Source: Clostridium manihotivorum (lineage in GTDB: Bacteria > Bacillota > Clostridia > Clostridiales > Clostridiaceae). Taken from it: DNA of 64,000 nt. The notes under the pieces are model-generated. The model was not told where the DNA came from, ran no database searches, and was given only the letters and a program-made list of their open reading frames with translations. Made by a program: the position numbers and the translations under genes. Positions 35,140 to 43,528 of the stretch are shown piece after piece; position 1 is the first letter of the stretch, and each line of letters starts with the position of its first letter. The DNA lies in contig NZ_CP025746.1 in NCBI RefSeq assembly GCF_004015185.1, forward strand, positions 3,985,776-4,049,775, read 5' to 3'.

Positions 35140-35787
35140 ATGGAAAAATTATCACCTAATTCTGTAAATACAAACCCTTCATTAATAAAAGTAATATTAA
35201 ATAAAGATTTTATTGTAAGTGCTCTAATTCCAATAATCATTTTTGTAGGTTTTGATAAGGCTAAGCTAACACTTGTAGGGATTATACTTTCAGCCTTATG
35301 GAGTATTTCTGTTATTGCTTCTGGTTTTATAAAAGAACGTAAAATTAATGCATTAGCAGCCTTTGCAGGAACCTTTGCTGTAATTGGTCTGGTTGGAACT
35401 ATAATTTCCAATAATCCAAAGTTTTATTTTATCGCACCTATTATACAAGATGCATTACTAGCCTTAGTATTCTTCGGTTCTTTATTTTTCAATAGATCTT
35501 TAGTTCAAGTTATAGCTGAACAAACCTATATAAAAAATGTTCCTGACAAAATAAAAAATAATCCAAGATATCAATCAGCTTGGAAGATATTAACTATTGC
35601 TTGGGGCGCACTTAATGTTGTTCAAGCAATTATTAGAGCCTTGCTTCTAAATCACATGTCTATGAGCTCATATTACGCTTTTAACACAACTGTATCTAAT
35701 ATTTCAGACGCTTTATTAATTGTATTTTGTATAATGTTTCCTAAATGGTATCTTTTAAGAAAAACAACTTCTACTAAAGCCAATTAA
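35140..35787 (+). CDS. VC0807-family membrane protein
   Basis: A 215-residue protein with about five to six membrane spans (FIVSALIPIIIFVGF, TLVGIILSALWSISVIASGF, FAGTFAVIGLVGTII, DALLALVFFGSLFF). VC0807-type proteins resemble septation protein A and are frequent neighbours of PadR/flavin reductase genes; the role is unknown. Third gene of the PadR operon; terminator at 35892. Confidence 0.78.
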   Translation: MEKLSPNSVNTNPSLIKVILNKDFIVSALIPIIIFVGFDKAKLTLVGIILSALWSISVIASGFIKERKINALAAFAGTFAVIGLVGTIISNNPKFYFIAPIIQDALLALVFFGSLFFNRSLVQVIAEQTYIKNVPDKIKNNPRYQSAWKILTIAWGALNVVQAIIRALLLNHMSMSSYYAFNTTVSNISDALLIVFCIMFPKWYLLRKTTSTKAN

Positions 35788-35891
35788 ATACTTCCCCACA
35801 CTATTTTTTTCAGAATATTATATAATACCTTTTATTTAAATATCTCACTTTTCACTTTAAAACACAAAATTATTTATATAGTATCTGCAAA

Positions 35892-35927
35892 AAAACAAGC
35901 TTATCTAATTTAGATAAGCTTGTTTTT
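35892..35927. terminator. Bidirectional intrinsic terminator
   Basis: AAAACAAGCTTATCTAA pairs with TTAGATAAGCTTGTTTT. Its T-run overlaps the stop codon of the convergent pentapeptide gene (35927), so one hairpin serves both. Confidence 0.88.
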
Positions 35928-36787
35928 TAATCTGTCCAATATGATGGACGAACTATATGAGCTGGTAACTTTGTACTTAAATCACCTTTTGCTGTATTTA
36001 TCTGCGCTTGAGTTATATATATTGTATTAGTTAAATCTGCGCCTCTAAGATCTGCATCTCTCAAATCTGCACCAATTAAATCAGTACAGTTAAGTTCATT
36101 ATTTCTAAGGTCTGCTGCCATAAGCAAAGCCCCGCTTAAATCCGCTCCTCTAAGATTAGTTTTCTTAAGTTCAGCACCTATAAGATCAAGTCTTCCTGCG
36201 ACTCTCCTTTTTTGCTTTAAGTTATTCTCTCTTCCTTTAAGCAAAGTACTCCTAACCTCTTTACTGGTCTTTTTAAGTAATAAATTCACTCTATCTCTAT
36301 GGGATTCTAAATCAAGTGTCCTCAAGGAATCTTCCCTTAACATCGTCATTTCTTTTGTTTCGTCCATCAAAGCACTTATTCTAGGTTTAATATCCTTATC
36401 ACTACTTTTATTTAATGCATCTGTAAGATACCACTGCATTTCATGAAGCTGCTTTATTACTAAAAATGCATCAAACATCTTTTTAGCTGACTCTGGATTA
36501 TCTCTCCAGCTTTTTCCTGTATAGGTAGTCTGAGCTACCTTCTGCCCTGCACCAAAGCAATCATAAGAAGTACATCCCTTAAGGCCTTTGCTTCTTAGAT
36601 TCTTATGTATCTTGCAACTAAAATCTTCATTCAAATTTGAACAGGGTTTTCCTGCCTCTTTATCAGAAGGAAATCCTTCAAAAGCAGAAAAATACAATGC
36701 TACGCAACAGAATCCAAAGCATTTCCTGCAATCAATTCTTAAGTCCTTATATAAATCTATATCTATTTTTTCTTTACTTTTATTCAT
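35927..36787 (-). CDS. Cys-rich pentapeptide-repeat protein
   Basis: A 286-residue protein. Residues 19-80 hold a cysteine-rich N-terminal module (CRKCFGFCC, PCSNLNEDFSCKIH, GCTSYDCFG), probably a metal or Fe-S site as in YkgJ-like proteins. A charged helical middle follows, and residues 195-265 are pentapeptide repeats (LRGADLSGALLMAADLRNNE, ADLRDADLRGADL). The combination is seen in some Firmicutes, but its function is not established. It ends in the shared terminator at 35892. Confidence 0.82.
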   Translation of the reverse strand: MNKSKEKIDIDLYKDLRIDCRKCFGFCCVALYFSAFEGFPSDKEAGKPCSNLNEDFSCKIHKNLRSKGLKGCTSYDCFGAGQKVAQTTYTGKSWRDNPESAKKMFDAFLVIKQLHEMQWYLTDALNKSSDKDIKPRISALMDETKEMTMLREDSLRTLDLESHRDRVNLLLKKTSKEVRSTLLKGRENNLKQKRRVAGRLDLIGAELKKTNLRGADLSGALLMAADLRNNELNCTDLIGADLRDADLRGADLTNTIYITQAQINTAKGDLSTKLPAHIVRPSYWTD

Positions 36788-36881
36788 AAGCTAAATCACT
36801 CCATAACTTCTATAAAATTGCCTTTTCTAATAGATTAACTAATAAAATCAACTACTATTATATACTGTTTACAAATAAAAG

Positions 36882-36915
36882 AAAACTTGCCACGGTCTTG
36901 TACAAGGCAAGTTTT
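36882..36915 (-). terminator. Terminator-like hairpin
   Basis: AAAACTTGCC (36882-36891) pairs with GGCAAGTTTT (36906-36915). It lies upstream of the Cys-rich gene's start and could end transcription from the right-hand genes before it. Confidence 0.65.
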
Positions 36916-36978
36916 AAGATATATACCTATATTTGATTTTTTATATTTTAACTTAGCAAGTTTACAGTTCTAGCTATA

Positions 36979-37072
36979 GGGAAACTTTATGAAAACTTAA
37001 TTTATACTTGTTATAGAATCCCGGCTTCTGGGGATTTTGTGGCATGTATAAATTAATAGTTGAAGTTGCTTT
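36979..37072 (+). repeat. MITE-A copy 3, right end eroded
   Basis: Begins GGGAAACTTTATGAAAAC and matches the 96-bp consensus (AATCCCGGCTTCTGGGG core) up to GTTGAAGTTG, after which it diverges and loses the GGTTCCC end. It fills part of the gap before the gene at 37088. Confidence 0.78.
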
Positions 37073-37087
37073 AACAACGCCAATATT

Positions 37088-37681
37088 CTAAATTGAAAGT
37101 TCCAATCCAAAATACCTTTTATTATCATCATCGAGAAACTTTATACTACCATTGTAAAGTACAGTTCCAGCATACTTTCCCTTGGTTATAACCACATAAT
37201 TCTTTATATTTCTATCTAAAGATTTTAGATTAAACTTAAGTTGTGTAAGAGTTTTTCTATAGTGCTGAGGATTTAGCCTCATTATACCTAATTCTGAAAG
37301 CTCTTTATCCTCCAACATGCCATCTACATTATCATCTCCAAGCTTTATTAAAGCATTTGATAATCCAGATGAAACATCACTTACCTTAAGTAGCTTTCCA
37401 TCTGCTCCAAACATACTTAACTGCATATTATTACTAGAGCGTCTTTCTATCTCAATGACATTGGCACTTTCGCTGAGCATATTTATATCAGTCTTAAAGT
37501 CTGCTAATACAATATTATTTCTTTTAGCCTGTACAGTGGACTTATTTAGGTAAGAAATAGTAAAAAAAGATCCCATTAATATTAGTGCAAAAAATATAAT
37601 TTTTATGTTGGCAGATTTGGTAATTAGTTTCTTGAAGCTATTATTTTTATGTTTATAAGCTAGTAAATTTTTGGTATACAT
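37088..37681 (-). CDS. Membrane-anchored hypothetical protein
   Basis: A 197-residue protein with a basic N-terminus, one hydrophobic segment at about residues 29-46 (IIFFALILMGSFFTISYL) and an extracytoplasmic domain. The stretch KLGDDNVDGMLEDKEL resembles an EF-hand loop (dockerin-like calcium site). No family is recognised. It lies between MITE-A and the IS630 element and may be part of the same unit as the metalloprotease. Confidence 0.6.
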   Translation of the reverse strand: MYTKNLLAYKHKNNSFKKLITKSANIKIIFFALILMGSFFTISYLNKSTVQAKRNNIVLADFKTDINMLSESANVIEIERRSSNNMQLSMFGADGKLLKVSDVSSGLSNALIKLGDDNVDGMLEDKELSELGIMRLNPQHYRKTLTQLKFNLKSLDRNIKNYVVITKGKYAGTVLYNGSIKFLDDDNKRYFGLELSI

Positions 37682-37804
37682 TATTTCACCTATCCTTTAG
37701 AAGCTATTTATTGATTTAAGTTTAATATGTGATTATTAATTACATCTTATTCCTATGTAAAGAACAAGTTAAACTTAATAATTATGCAAATTCAATCTTA
37801 ATAT

Positions 37805-38420
37805 ATATGTTGCAAGATGAAAATTTCGATATGATATTTAGGTAAGAACATCCATTAATATAAGATAACTAAAATATCCAAACTAGAATATAAAATAAAA
37901 ATTATAGCGAGGTTTTAAATATGGATATTTTGATTCTTAATAAGATTGCTGGGCATGAAGATGATATAAACGAGTTAAAATCAGCTTTAAAAAAGACTAA
38001 AAACACAAGGTTATATAAAAGATATTCTGTTTTACTTAAGCATTTTGATGGATTTACAAATAGAAAAATAGCTGAAATGGAGAATCTAGAAGAACATACT
38101 GTTTCTACATATATATGTTGCAAGATGAAAATTTCGATATGATATTTAGGTAAGAACATCCATTAATATAAGATAACTAAAATATCCAAACTAGAATATA
38201 AAATAAAAATTATAGCGAGGTTTTAAATATGGATATTTTGATTCTTAATAAGATTGCTGGGCATGAAGATGATATAAACGAGTTAAAATCAGCTTTAAAA
38301 AAGACTAAAAACACAAGGTTATATAAAAGATATTCTGTTTTACTTAAGCATTTTGATGGATTTACAAATAGAAAAATAGCTGAAATGGAGAATCTAGAAG
38401 AACATACTGTTTCTACATAT
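37805..38420 (+). repeat. 308-bp tandem duplication of the IS630 left end
   Basis: Bases 37805-38112 and 38113-38420 appear identical; the transposase ATGs at 37921 and 38229 are 308 apart. The first unit truncates the transposase (stop at 38140-38142). The junction falls in a TATATA run, suggesting slippage or one-ended transposition. Confidence 0.9.
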
Positions 38421-39291
38421 ATAAAAAATTATAAATCAAAAGGAATAGATGGATTAAATATTGGCCACGGCGGCGGAGCGCAAAAGAAAATCAATTCACT
38501 TCAAGAGAAGCTCATTGTAGAAACTATAACTACAAAAACTCCAGAAGATGTAGGCTTCGAATCTAAAATGAATTGGACTATTGAATTAGTGAGGCAATGG
38601 GTTATTAAAGAATTTAATATAAATATGTCACATAGAGGAATAGCATATGTACTTCATAGATTAAATTTAAGTTATACTAGACCTACTTACGTCTTAGCGA
38701 AAGCTGATAAAGAAAAGCAAGAAATTTTTAAAAGTGACTTTAAAGCTTTAAAAAAAATGCCTCAATGGCTTAGTTGATACCATCTTATTTGAAGATGAAT
38801 CAATGATTAGAGATTATCAAGCAATTCAAAAGAGCTGGTTTATAAGAGGACAACAAAGGAAAATTCCTACGTTCGGTAAAAATGCAGGTGTTAAACTTAT
38901 GGGAATATTGGATTACGAGACTGGTAACGTATATTGCGAGGAACATGAAAGATATGACGCTAAGATATTTAATGACTTTTTAGAAAACGTACTTAAGCAG
39001 TATCCAAAAGGAAAAATTGTTGTGGTATTAGACAATGCTAAGATTCATCATGCAAAGCTGATTCAGCCATTTCTTAATAGAGTTAAAGATAGGCTTGAAT
39101 TGATGTTTTTACCACCGTATAGTCCAGAAATGAATCTTATAGAGGGGTTATGGGGATGGCTAAAGGCATCTGTTATTAACAATGTCTTTTATAAATCTCT
39201 GCCACAAGTTAGAACTGCAATTCAAAAGTTTATAAGTAACATAAATAAGGTTCCTACTCAAACAATAGACAGGCTATGTGTTAGATTGTAG
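38229..39291 (+). CDS. IS630-family transposase in two frames (ORFA + ORFB)
   Basis: ORFA (38229-38777, 182 residues) holds the helix-turn-helix (FTNRKIAEMENLEEHTVSTY, LVRQWVIKEFNI). ORFB (open from about 38762, first ATG 38803, to 39291) holds the DDE site: FEDES, VVVLDNAKIHHA and PPYSPEMNLIEGLW. The frames differ by +1 just after an A8 run at 38750-38757. A +1 shift or transcript slippage there would give one protein of about 350 residues; a plain frameshift mutation is the alternative. Confidence 0.85.
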
Positions 39292-40282
39292 AAACCAATT
39301 TGCAATATATATAGTTTAAAAATTTCTGCAAATTTACAAAACTATCTATCAAAGCTTGTCTACCAAAAACTTCTTCTATAACAGAACACATATATTTTCC
39401 TATAACCTTATTTAGAGCCTCTTCATCTTTAGTCATATAAAAATACTTTTCTGTAGCATCATTTAATGCATCGTAATTATCTTCTGTACCATCTAACAGC
39501 TGCAGCATAGTACGATTAAAGTCTGCCATCTTTTCATCAAGGTTATTCCAAGATTCTAGATAACTTTCTTTAAAACCTTTCGCTAGTTCTTCTCCGTAGC
39601 CTTCTAAAACTAATTCATATAAATCCTGCTCTTTATTAAAAAAATATACCGCTGCGCCTTCACTAAGGATACCTTCAACTAGATTTACTGCCAAAGAAAT
39701 CTTGTCCTTATTCTTCACAAGCTCATTTCTTCTTACATTTTTCTTTAACCAATATAGAAATCCTATATGATGAAATTCATGTAAAACTACTCCTTCTATA
39801 TTTTTCTCAAGTTCCTTCTTTGAAGGCCAGAACAGTACATCAAGACACATAGTGTTGTCATCAACAATACTTCCACCATTGTAGCCATCTAAACAGAAAA
39901 ATATATTTAGATTAAGCTTTGTACCCAGCGGTAATGTACTCACTAGCCTATGTTCAAAGCCTTTAAGATCAAAATTCTTAACATTATCAAGCTTCTTATA
40001 TAATAAATCTAAGTTGCTATATATGTTTTTTAATGCATCATACATTCTTTTAAGAATAAAGTTTTCAGTTTCATAACTAGTTTTTTTAACTGCTGCATAA
40101 AGCATATCCAAGTAGTCATTTTTATCTATTTCATCCTCATAAAACTTGAACTGCATCCTGCAGCCTTCATCCTTGTTTAAGAAATTCATTATTTCTTCTC
40201 TTCTTATATTTACGCCCTTAGAAAACTCAGTTAATATCTTTGTCATTTCCTCTGCTGAAGATAAGGATACGTTAATCTGCAT
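39281..40282 (-). CDS. Putative zinc metallopeptidase (DUF5700-like), C-terminus replaced by IS630
   Basis: A 333-residue protein with the zincin motif HEFHH (residues 168-172) and a downstream acidic block EGILSEGAA (about 203-211), as expected for a gluzincin. DUF5700-like proteins of this kind occur in Clostridium; no signal peptide is present, so it is cytoplasmic. The last nine codons, from YCKLVSTI to the stop, are IS630 terminal sequence; without the IS, the native ending across the TA would read NYILRLNLHNY. The core is intact and may still work. Confidence 0.8.
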   Translation of the reverse strand: MQINVSLSSAEEMTKILTEFSKGVNIRREEIMNFLNKDEGCRMQFKFYEDEIDKNDYLDMLYAAVKKTSYETENFILKRMYDALKNIYSNLDLLYKKLDNVKNFDLKGFEHRLVSTLPLGTKLNLNIFFCLDGYNGGSIVDDNTMCLDVLFWPSKKELEKNIEGVVLHEFHHIGFLYWLKKNVRRNELVKNKDKISLAVNLVEGILSEGAAVYFFNKEQDLYELVLEGYGEELAKGFKESYLESWNNLDEKMADFNRTMLQLLDGTEDNYDALNDATEKYFYMTKDEEALNKVIGKYMCSVIEEVFGRQALIDSFVNLQKFLNYIYCKLVSTI

Positions 40283-40390
40283 AATAATCCACCTTTATCT
40301 AGTTTATAGAGTATTTCGCATATTTTTTGCACAAAAATGTAATACATTTAATATTCTACCATATATCTATAAACCTTCAACAGTAAACAA

Positions 40391-40488
40391 AAATGCACCA
40401 CTTCGATAAGAAATCTATCTTCAATCTCCTTTGCTTTCCGAAAGAATAATTTGAAAATGTAAATTTCCTCACTAAGTGGCACATATTT
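40391..40488. repeat. Family-C hairpin repeat
   Basis: AAATGCACCACTTCG pairs with the TAAGTGGCACATATTT side; inner arms ATCTTCAATCTCC and AATAATTTGAAAAT. It lies between the metallopeptidase start and the GntR gene end. Confidence 0.65.
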
Positions 40489-40548
40489 AAATAAACTATG
40501 TTTAATAATATTGTTAAAATCAACAAAGCCTAAATATAAAAATATATT

Positions 40549-41283
40549 CTAACTTTCTTTGTGAAAATGCACATTAAAGTTACACTTATCTCCCCTTGTA
40601 TAATTGCGAGATAACTCAATAACTTTTCCATTTTCATCATAGCTAACACACTCAAAGAGCATTACAGATAGCTTAGTGTCTATTCCAAGCATTCTAGCAT
40701 CTCTTTGCTCAAGCTGAGTTAGATCTAATGTTTGAAAAGCTTTTGATATTTTTATACCATAAAATTCATATACTTCGTAAATAGAAAATACCCCAAGGTC
40801 TATCCCTTCTAGCTTTGGCACCACATACTTCGGTATATAAATCTCCTCTAAGGACACCGGCTCACCATCTGCAGAACATAAACGTTTTATATAATAGATT
40901 TCATCTTCTTTATCTATTCCAAATATAGTTCCATACTTATCTCCAGCTTTTCTTAAAACCTTGGTTAGTACTTTAGTGCATGGCTGAGTATTCTTCTCTC
41001 TCATAGTCTGAGTGAAACCACCTAGAGTTTCCAGATCCCTCTCCACTTTGCTTCCTACCACATATACACCTTTGCCCTGTACCCTTTTTAAGATACCTTC
41101 ATTCACAAGAGTATCTATTCCATTTCGTACAGTCATTCTATTAATACCATAGATTTCTGCTAAGTCATTTTCTGAAGGTATGGCCATTCCAGGTAAATAT
41201 TCACCATCTTCTATCTTATTTCTTATTACCTCTCTAAGCTGTAAATATATTGGAGATTGATAATTTATTTCTTCCTTACTCAA
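40549..41283 (-). CDS. GntR/UTRA-family regulator, probable control of the frl locus (1)
   Basis: TTG 41283 lies 8 nt after AGGAGG and is chosen over GTG 41292 inside the site. 244 residues: a GntR winged helix (QSPIYLQLREVIRNKIEDGE, AIPSENDLAEIYGINRMTVR) and a UTRA ligand-binding domain (GEPVSLEEIYIPKYVVPKLEG; SYDENGKVIELSRNYTRGDKCNFNVHF). HutC-type regulators sense small sugars or amino-acid-like effectors. It lies directly after the frlD-like gene on the same strand and probably shares its transcript. Confidence 0.88.
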   Translation of the reverse strand: MSKEEINYQSPIYLQLREVIRNKIEDGEYLPGMAIPSENDLAEIYGINRMTVRNGIDTLVNEGILKRVQGKGVYVVGSKVERDLETLGGFTQTMREKNTQPCTKVLTKVLRKAGDKYGTIFGIDKEDEIYYIKRLCSADGEPVSLEEIYIPKYVVPKLEGIDLGVFSIYEVYEFYGIKISKAFQTLDLTQLEQRDARMLGIDTKLSVMLFECVSYDENGKVIELSRNYTRGDKCNFNVHFHKES

Positions 41284-41428
41284 ACAAAGCACCTCCTAAC
41301 CTCAAAACTAAAATTTTAGAAATATGCTGAAGTAGCATTGGAAATAAGATTTGTCTAAAACAGCTTTATTTATGAGCATGCTTATACATAGATTTATCAA
41401 AATATAATTTCCTAAATAATGAAAAAAT

Positions 41429-42217
41429 CTAATTCCAAGTACCACTATACTGAAGCGTAATAGCAGCACTTTCTGCACCAATTTGCATACACTCTTCTAT
41501 AGCTTTATTTAATAAAATTCCTCTTAAAAATCCAGCTATATAGGAATCTCCAGCTCCCATAGTATCCTTTACCTCACAAGGAACAATACCATGAGTTATA
41601 TAATCTTTGCCATTATAGCAGATAGATCCTTTTTCTCCAAGGGTTACAATAACAAGCTTTGGCCCTTTAGAGTACATATCTTTCATATAGTTTCTTATAA
41701 AATCATCATCCCCTTCATCATAGGAAAAGAATGCATAATCTACATTATATATTGCTTTCTCCACAACTGGATCATCAAGCTTTGTAGCAAAGTCAAAGGC
41801 TATTTTAGTTCCTTTAGCTTTTATCTTCCATAAATCGTTTTCTACCATACCCCAAAGTCCTGATACCACCATGTCATGAGTACTTAAGAAGTCTATATCC
41901 TCATCGGAAATCTTAAACTGTGATAAAACCCCTTCGTCGTAATCCCCAAGGATTCTATCTCCATTAACAATCTCAACCTTTGTTATTGCAGTGTTTCCAT
42001 GCAAAACTCTTATATGTGAGGTATCTACTGATTTATTTTTTATTGCATCTATCATTATCTTACCATACTTATCATCCCCGACTACGCCTGTATAGGAAGC
42101 TTCTCCGCCAAGTCTAACGAAAAACACTGCTACATTTACAGGATTTCCTCCAGTATAGGCCTGATTTAAACTTTCATATACGTCCATACAGTTATCTCCA
42201 ACTGCTGCTAATTTCAT
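41429..42217 (-). CDS. frlD: PfkB-family kinase, FrlD-like (fructoselysine 6-kinase), copy 2
   Basis: A 262-residue PfkB kinase: substrate-binding start AAVGDNCMDVYESLNQAYTG, GGNPVNVAVFFVRLGG and the C-terminal catalytic motif DTMGAGDSYIAGFLRG. Family members phosphorylate fructoselysine or related Amadori compounds at C6. It differs clearly from the second kinase in this locus, so the two may have different substrates (for example fructoselysine versus another glycated amine). It starts 2 nt after the GntR gene (TAA TA ATG). Confidence 0.87.
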   Translation of the reverse strand: MKLAAVGDNCMDVYESLNQAYTGGNPVNVAVFFVRLGGEASYTGVVGDDKYGKIMIDAIKNKSVDTSHIRVLHGNTAITKVEIVNGDRILGDYDEGVLSQFKISDEDIDFLSTHDMVVSGLWGMVENDLWKIKAKGTKIAFDFATKLDDPVVEKAIYNVDYAFFSYDEGDDDFIRNYMKDMYSKGPKLVIVTLGEKGSICYNGKDYITHGIVPCEVKDTMGAGDSYIAGFLRGILLNKAIEECMQIGAESAAITLQYSGTWN

Positions 42218-42219
42218 TA

Positions 42220-42954
42220 TTACCCATCCTCTCTTTTCGTTAATATACTAGAAAATCTTATCTTGTCTGATCTTACAATAGACTTAAAATATTCTATAGG
42301 ACTTCCGTCTTCTTCGTATACTACTCCAGTAAGGTAAAATACAGCTTGCCCAGGTTCAATGTTTAAAAGTTCTGCCTCGTATTCAGTGGCATAGGCTATA
42401 CCAACTCTTTCTTCACCTTTCATTATCTCAATATTATACTGTTCTTCAAGTACGGCATATAGAGATTCCTTGGAAAAATCATGGATTTTTAATTCCTTAA
42501 AACGTTCACCATCAATAAATGAAGACTCTATAGTCACTGGATCGTCATCTATGTAACGAATACGAGTTAAAGCATAAACACTATGGCCTAATGGCAAATG
42601 TAGTTTCTTTGTAGTTTGCTTGTTGCTCTCTATTATTTCTGCTGAAAGCACCTTACTTTCAATAGACTGACCATTATCCATAACTTCTCTAGATAGAGAT
42701 CTTAACTCTTGAAGATTTCTTATAAGCTTAGGCTTAGCTACATAAGTTCCTGATCCTTTTTTCTGATACAACTTTCCTTCAACTACCAATCTTTGAATAG
42801 CTGAACGAAGTGTAGATCTATTAAAGTTCCACATATCACACAAATCTCTTTCAGATGGTATCTTTGAATGTGGTGCTAATTTATTTTCAATTATATAGTA
42901 CTCGATCTTTTCTATAGCCTCATCTCGAGATCGGTTTCCATTCTTTTCAATCAT
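42220..42954 (-). CDS. frlR: GntR/UTRA-family regulator, probable control of the frl locus (2)
   Basis: The start is ATG 42954 with CTAGGAGGAAATTCA upstream, giving 244 residues. A GntR winged helix (SKIPSERDLCDMWNFNRSTL) is followed by a UTRA domain (DDPVTIESSFIDGERFKEL, EEDGSPIEYFKSIVRSDKIRF). It is translationally coupled to the kinase. It is a second UTRA regulator within 2 kb, suggesting control of two separate branches. Confidence 0.87.
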   Translation of the reverse strand: MIEKNGNRSRDEAIEKIEYYIIENKLAPHSKIPSERDLCDMWNFNRSTLRSAIQRLVVEGKLYQKKGSGTYVAKPKLIRNLQELRSLSREVMDNGQSIESKVLSAEIIESNKQTTKKLHLPLGHSVYALTRIRYIDDDPVTIESSFIDGERFKELKIHDFSKESLYAVLEEQYNIEIMKGEERVGIAYATEYEAELLNIEPGQAVFYLTGVVYEEDGSPIEYFKSIVRSDKIRFSSILTKREDG

Positions 42955-42975
42955 TGAATTTCCTCCTAGTTTATC

Positions 42976-43195
42976 TATAGACACATATCACTTCACAAAT
43001 AAACTTATATTTTTCAAACCTCACCTGCAACATGACGTTTTGAAAATAGCCTTTATACGCTGTGACACATCTCTAATAGATGAACTGCTTCTTACGAAAA
43101 TTAGACTTATAAAACTTACTATAAATTTTATAAGAGTATTAAAAATACATTGTTCGAAGAAGTAGCTCATCTGTAACTACAATGTGGCATTTTCA
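42976..43195. repeat. Two consecutive family-C-like hairpins
   Basis: The first (42976-43072) runs from ATCACTTCACAAATAAAC to the CTGTGACACATCTC side; the second (43075-43195) pairs TAGATGAACTGCTTC with GAAGTAGCTCATCTG. They occupy the 544-nt gap between the frlR gene and frlA together with MITE-A. Both are diverged from the best copies. Confidence 0.55.
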
Positions 43196-43414
43196 GTTCA
43201 AGTACTATGATATCACACCTACAAAAATTGGCAATATGGTAACTTTTTAATATAATTAATACTACGCCTAATAATAATCTTAAATCTAAATTTTGTTATT
43301 ATCTTTTTTAAATGTTCCTATATAAACTTAATTTATACTTATTCAAAAGTCCCAGCTTCTTGGGACTTTCGACCACACATAATTTAGTAGTTTAGTTATG
43401 GATTCTATAATATA

Positions 43415-43510
43415 GGGAACCTTTACGAATACTTAATTTATACTTATTATAAAATAGCAGCTTCTGGCGATTTTGTAGCATGTATAAATTAACAGTTGAA
43501 GTTAGTTCCC
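43415..43510 (+). repeat. MITE-A copy 4 (96 bp), with a partial copy beside it
   Basis: Full copy: GGGAACCTTTACGAATAC to TTAGTTCCC, TA on both sides. A diverged partial copy at 43318-43395 (AACTTAATTTATACTTATTC, CCCAGCTTCTTGGG core) lies immediately upstream, so this is a double insertion or tandem duplication. They sit 18 nt from the frlA stop codon. Confidence 0.8.
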
Positions 43511-43528
43511 TATATAGAAAAACCGTTT

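Larger units (their letters stand above)
37805..39308 (+). mobile_element. IS630-family element with tandemly duplicated 5' end
   Basis: The complete copy runs from about 38113 to 39308. Its left end TTGCAAGATGAAAA is loosely inverted at the right end (TTGCAAATTGG on the complement), and TA-rich flanks suit the TA target of IS630. Immediately upstream a 308-bp partial copy (37805-38112) repeats the left end and the first 62 codons of the transposase. It inserted at a TA in the 3' end of the metalloprotease gene. Confidence 0.88.

Noticed and set aside
37921-38142. Separate 73-residue protein
   Set aside because: It is only the truncated first unit of the IS630 tandem duplication.
38740-38810. 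Standard -1 programmed frameshift in IS630
   Set aside because: The frame change needed is +1, so the usual -1 mechanism would not fuse the two frames.
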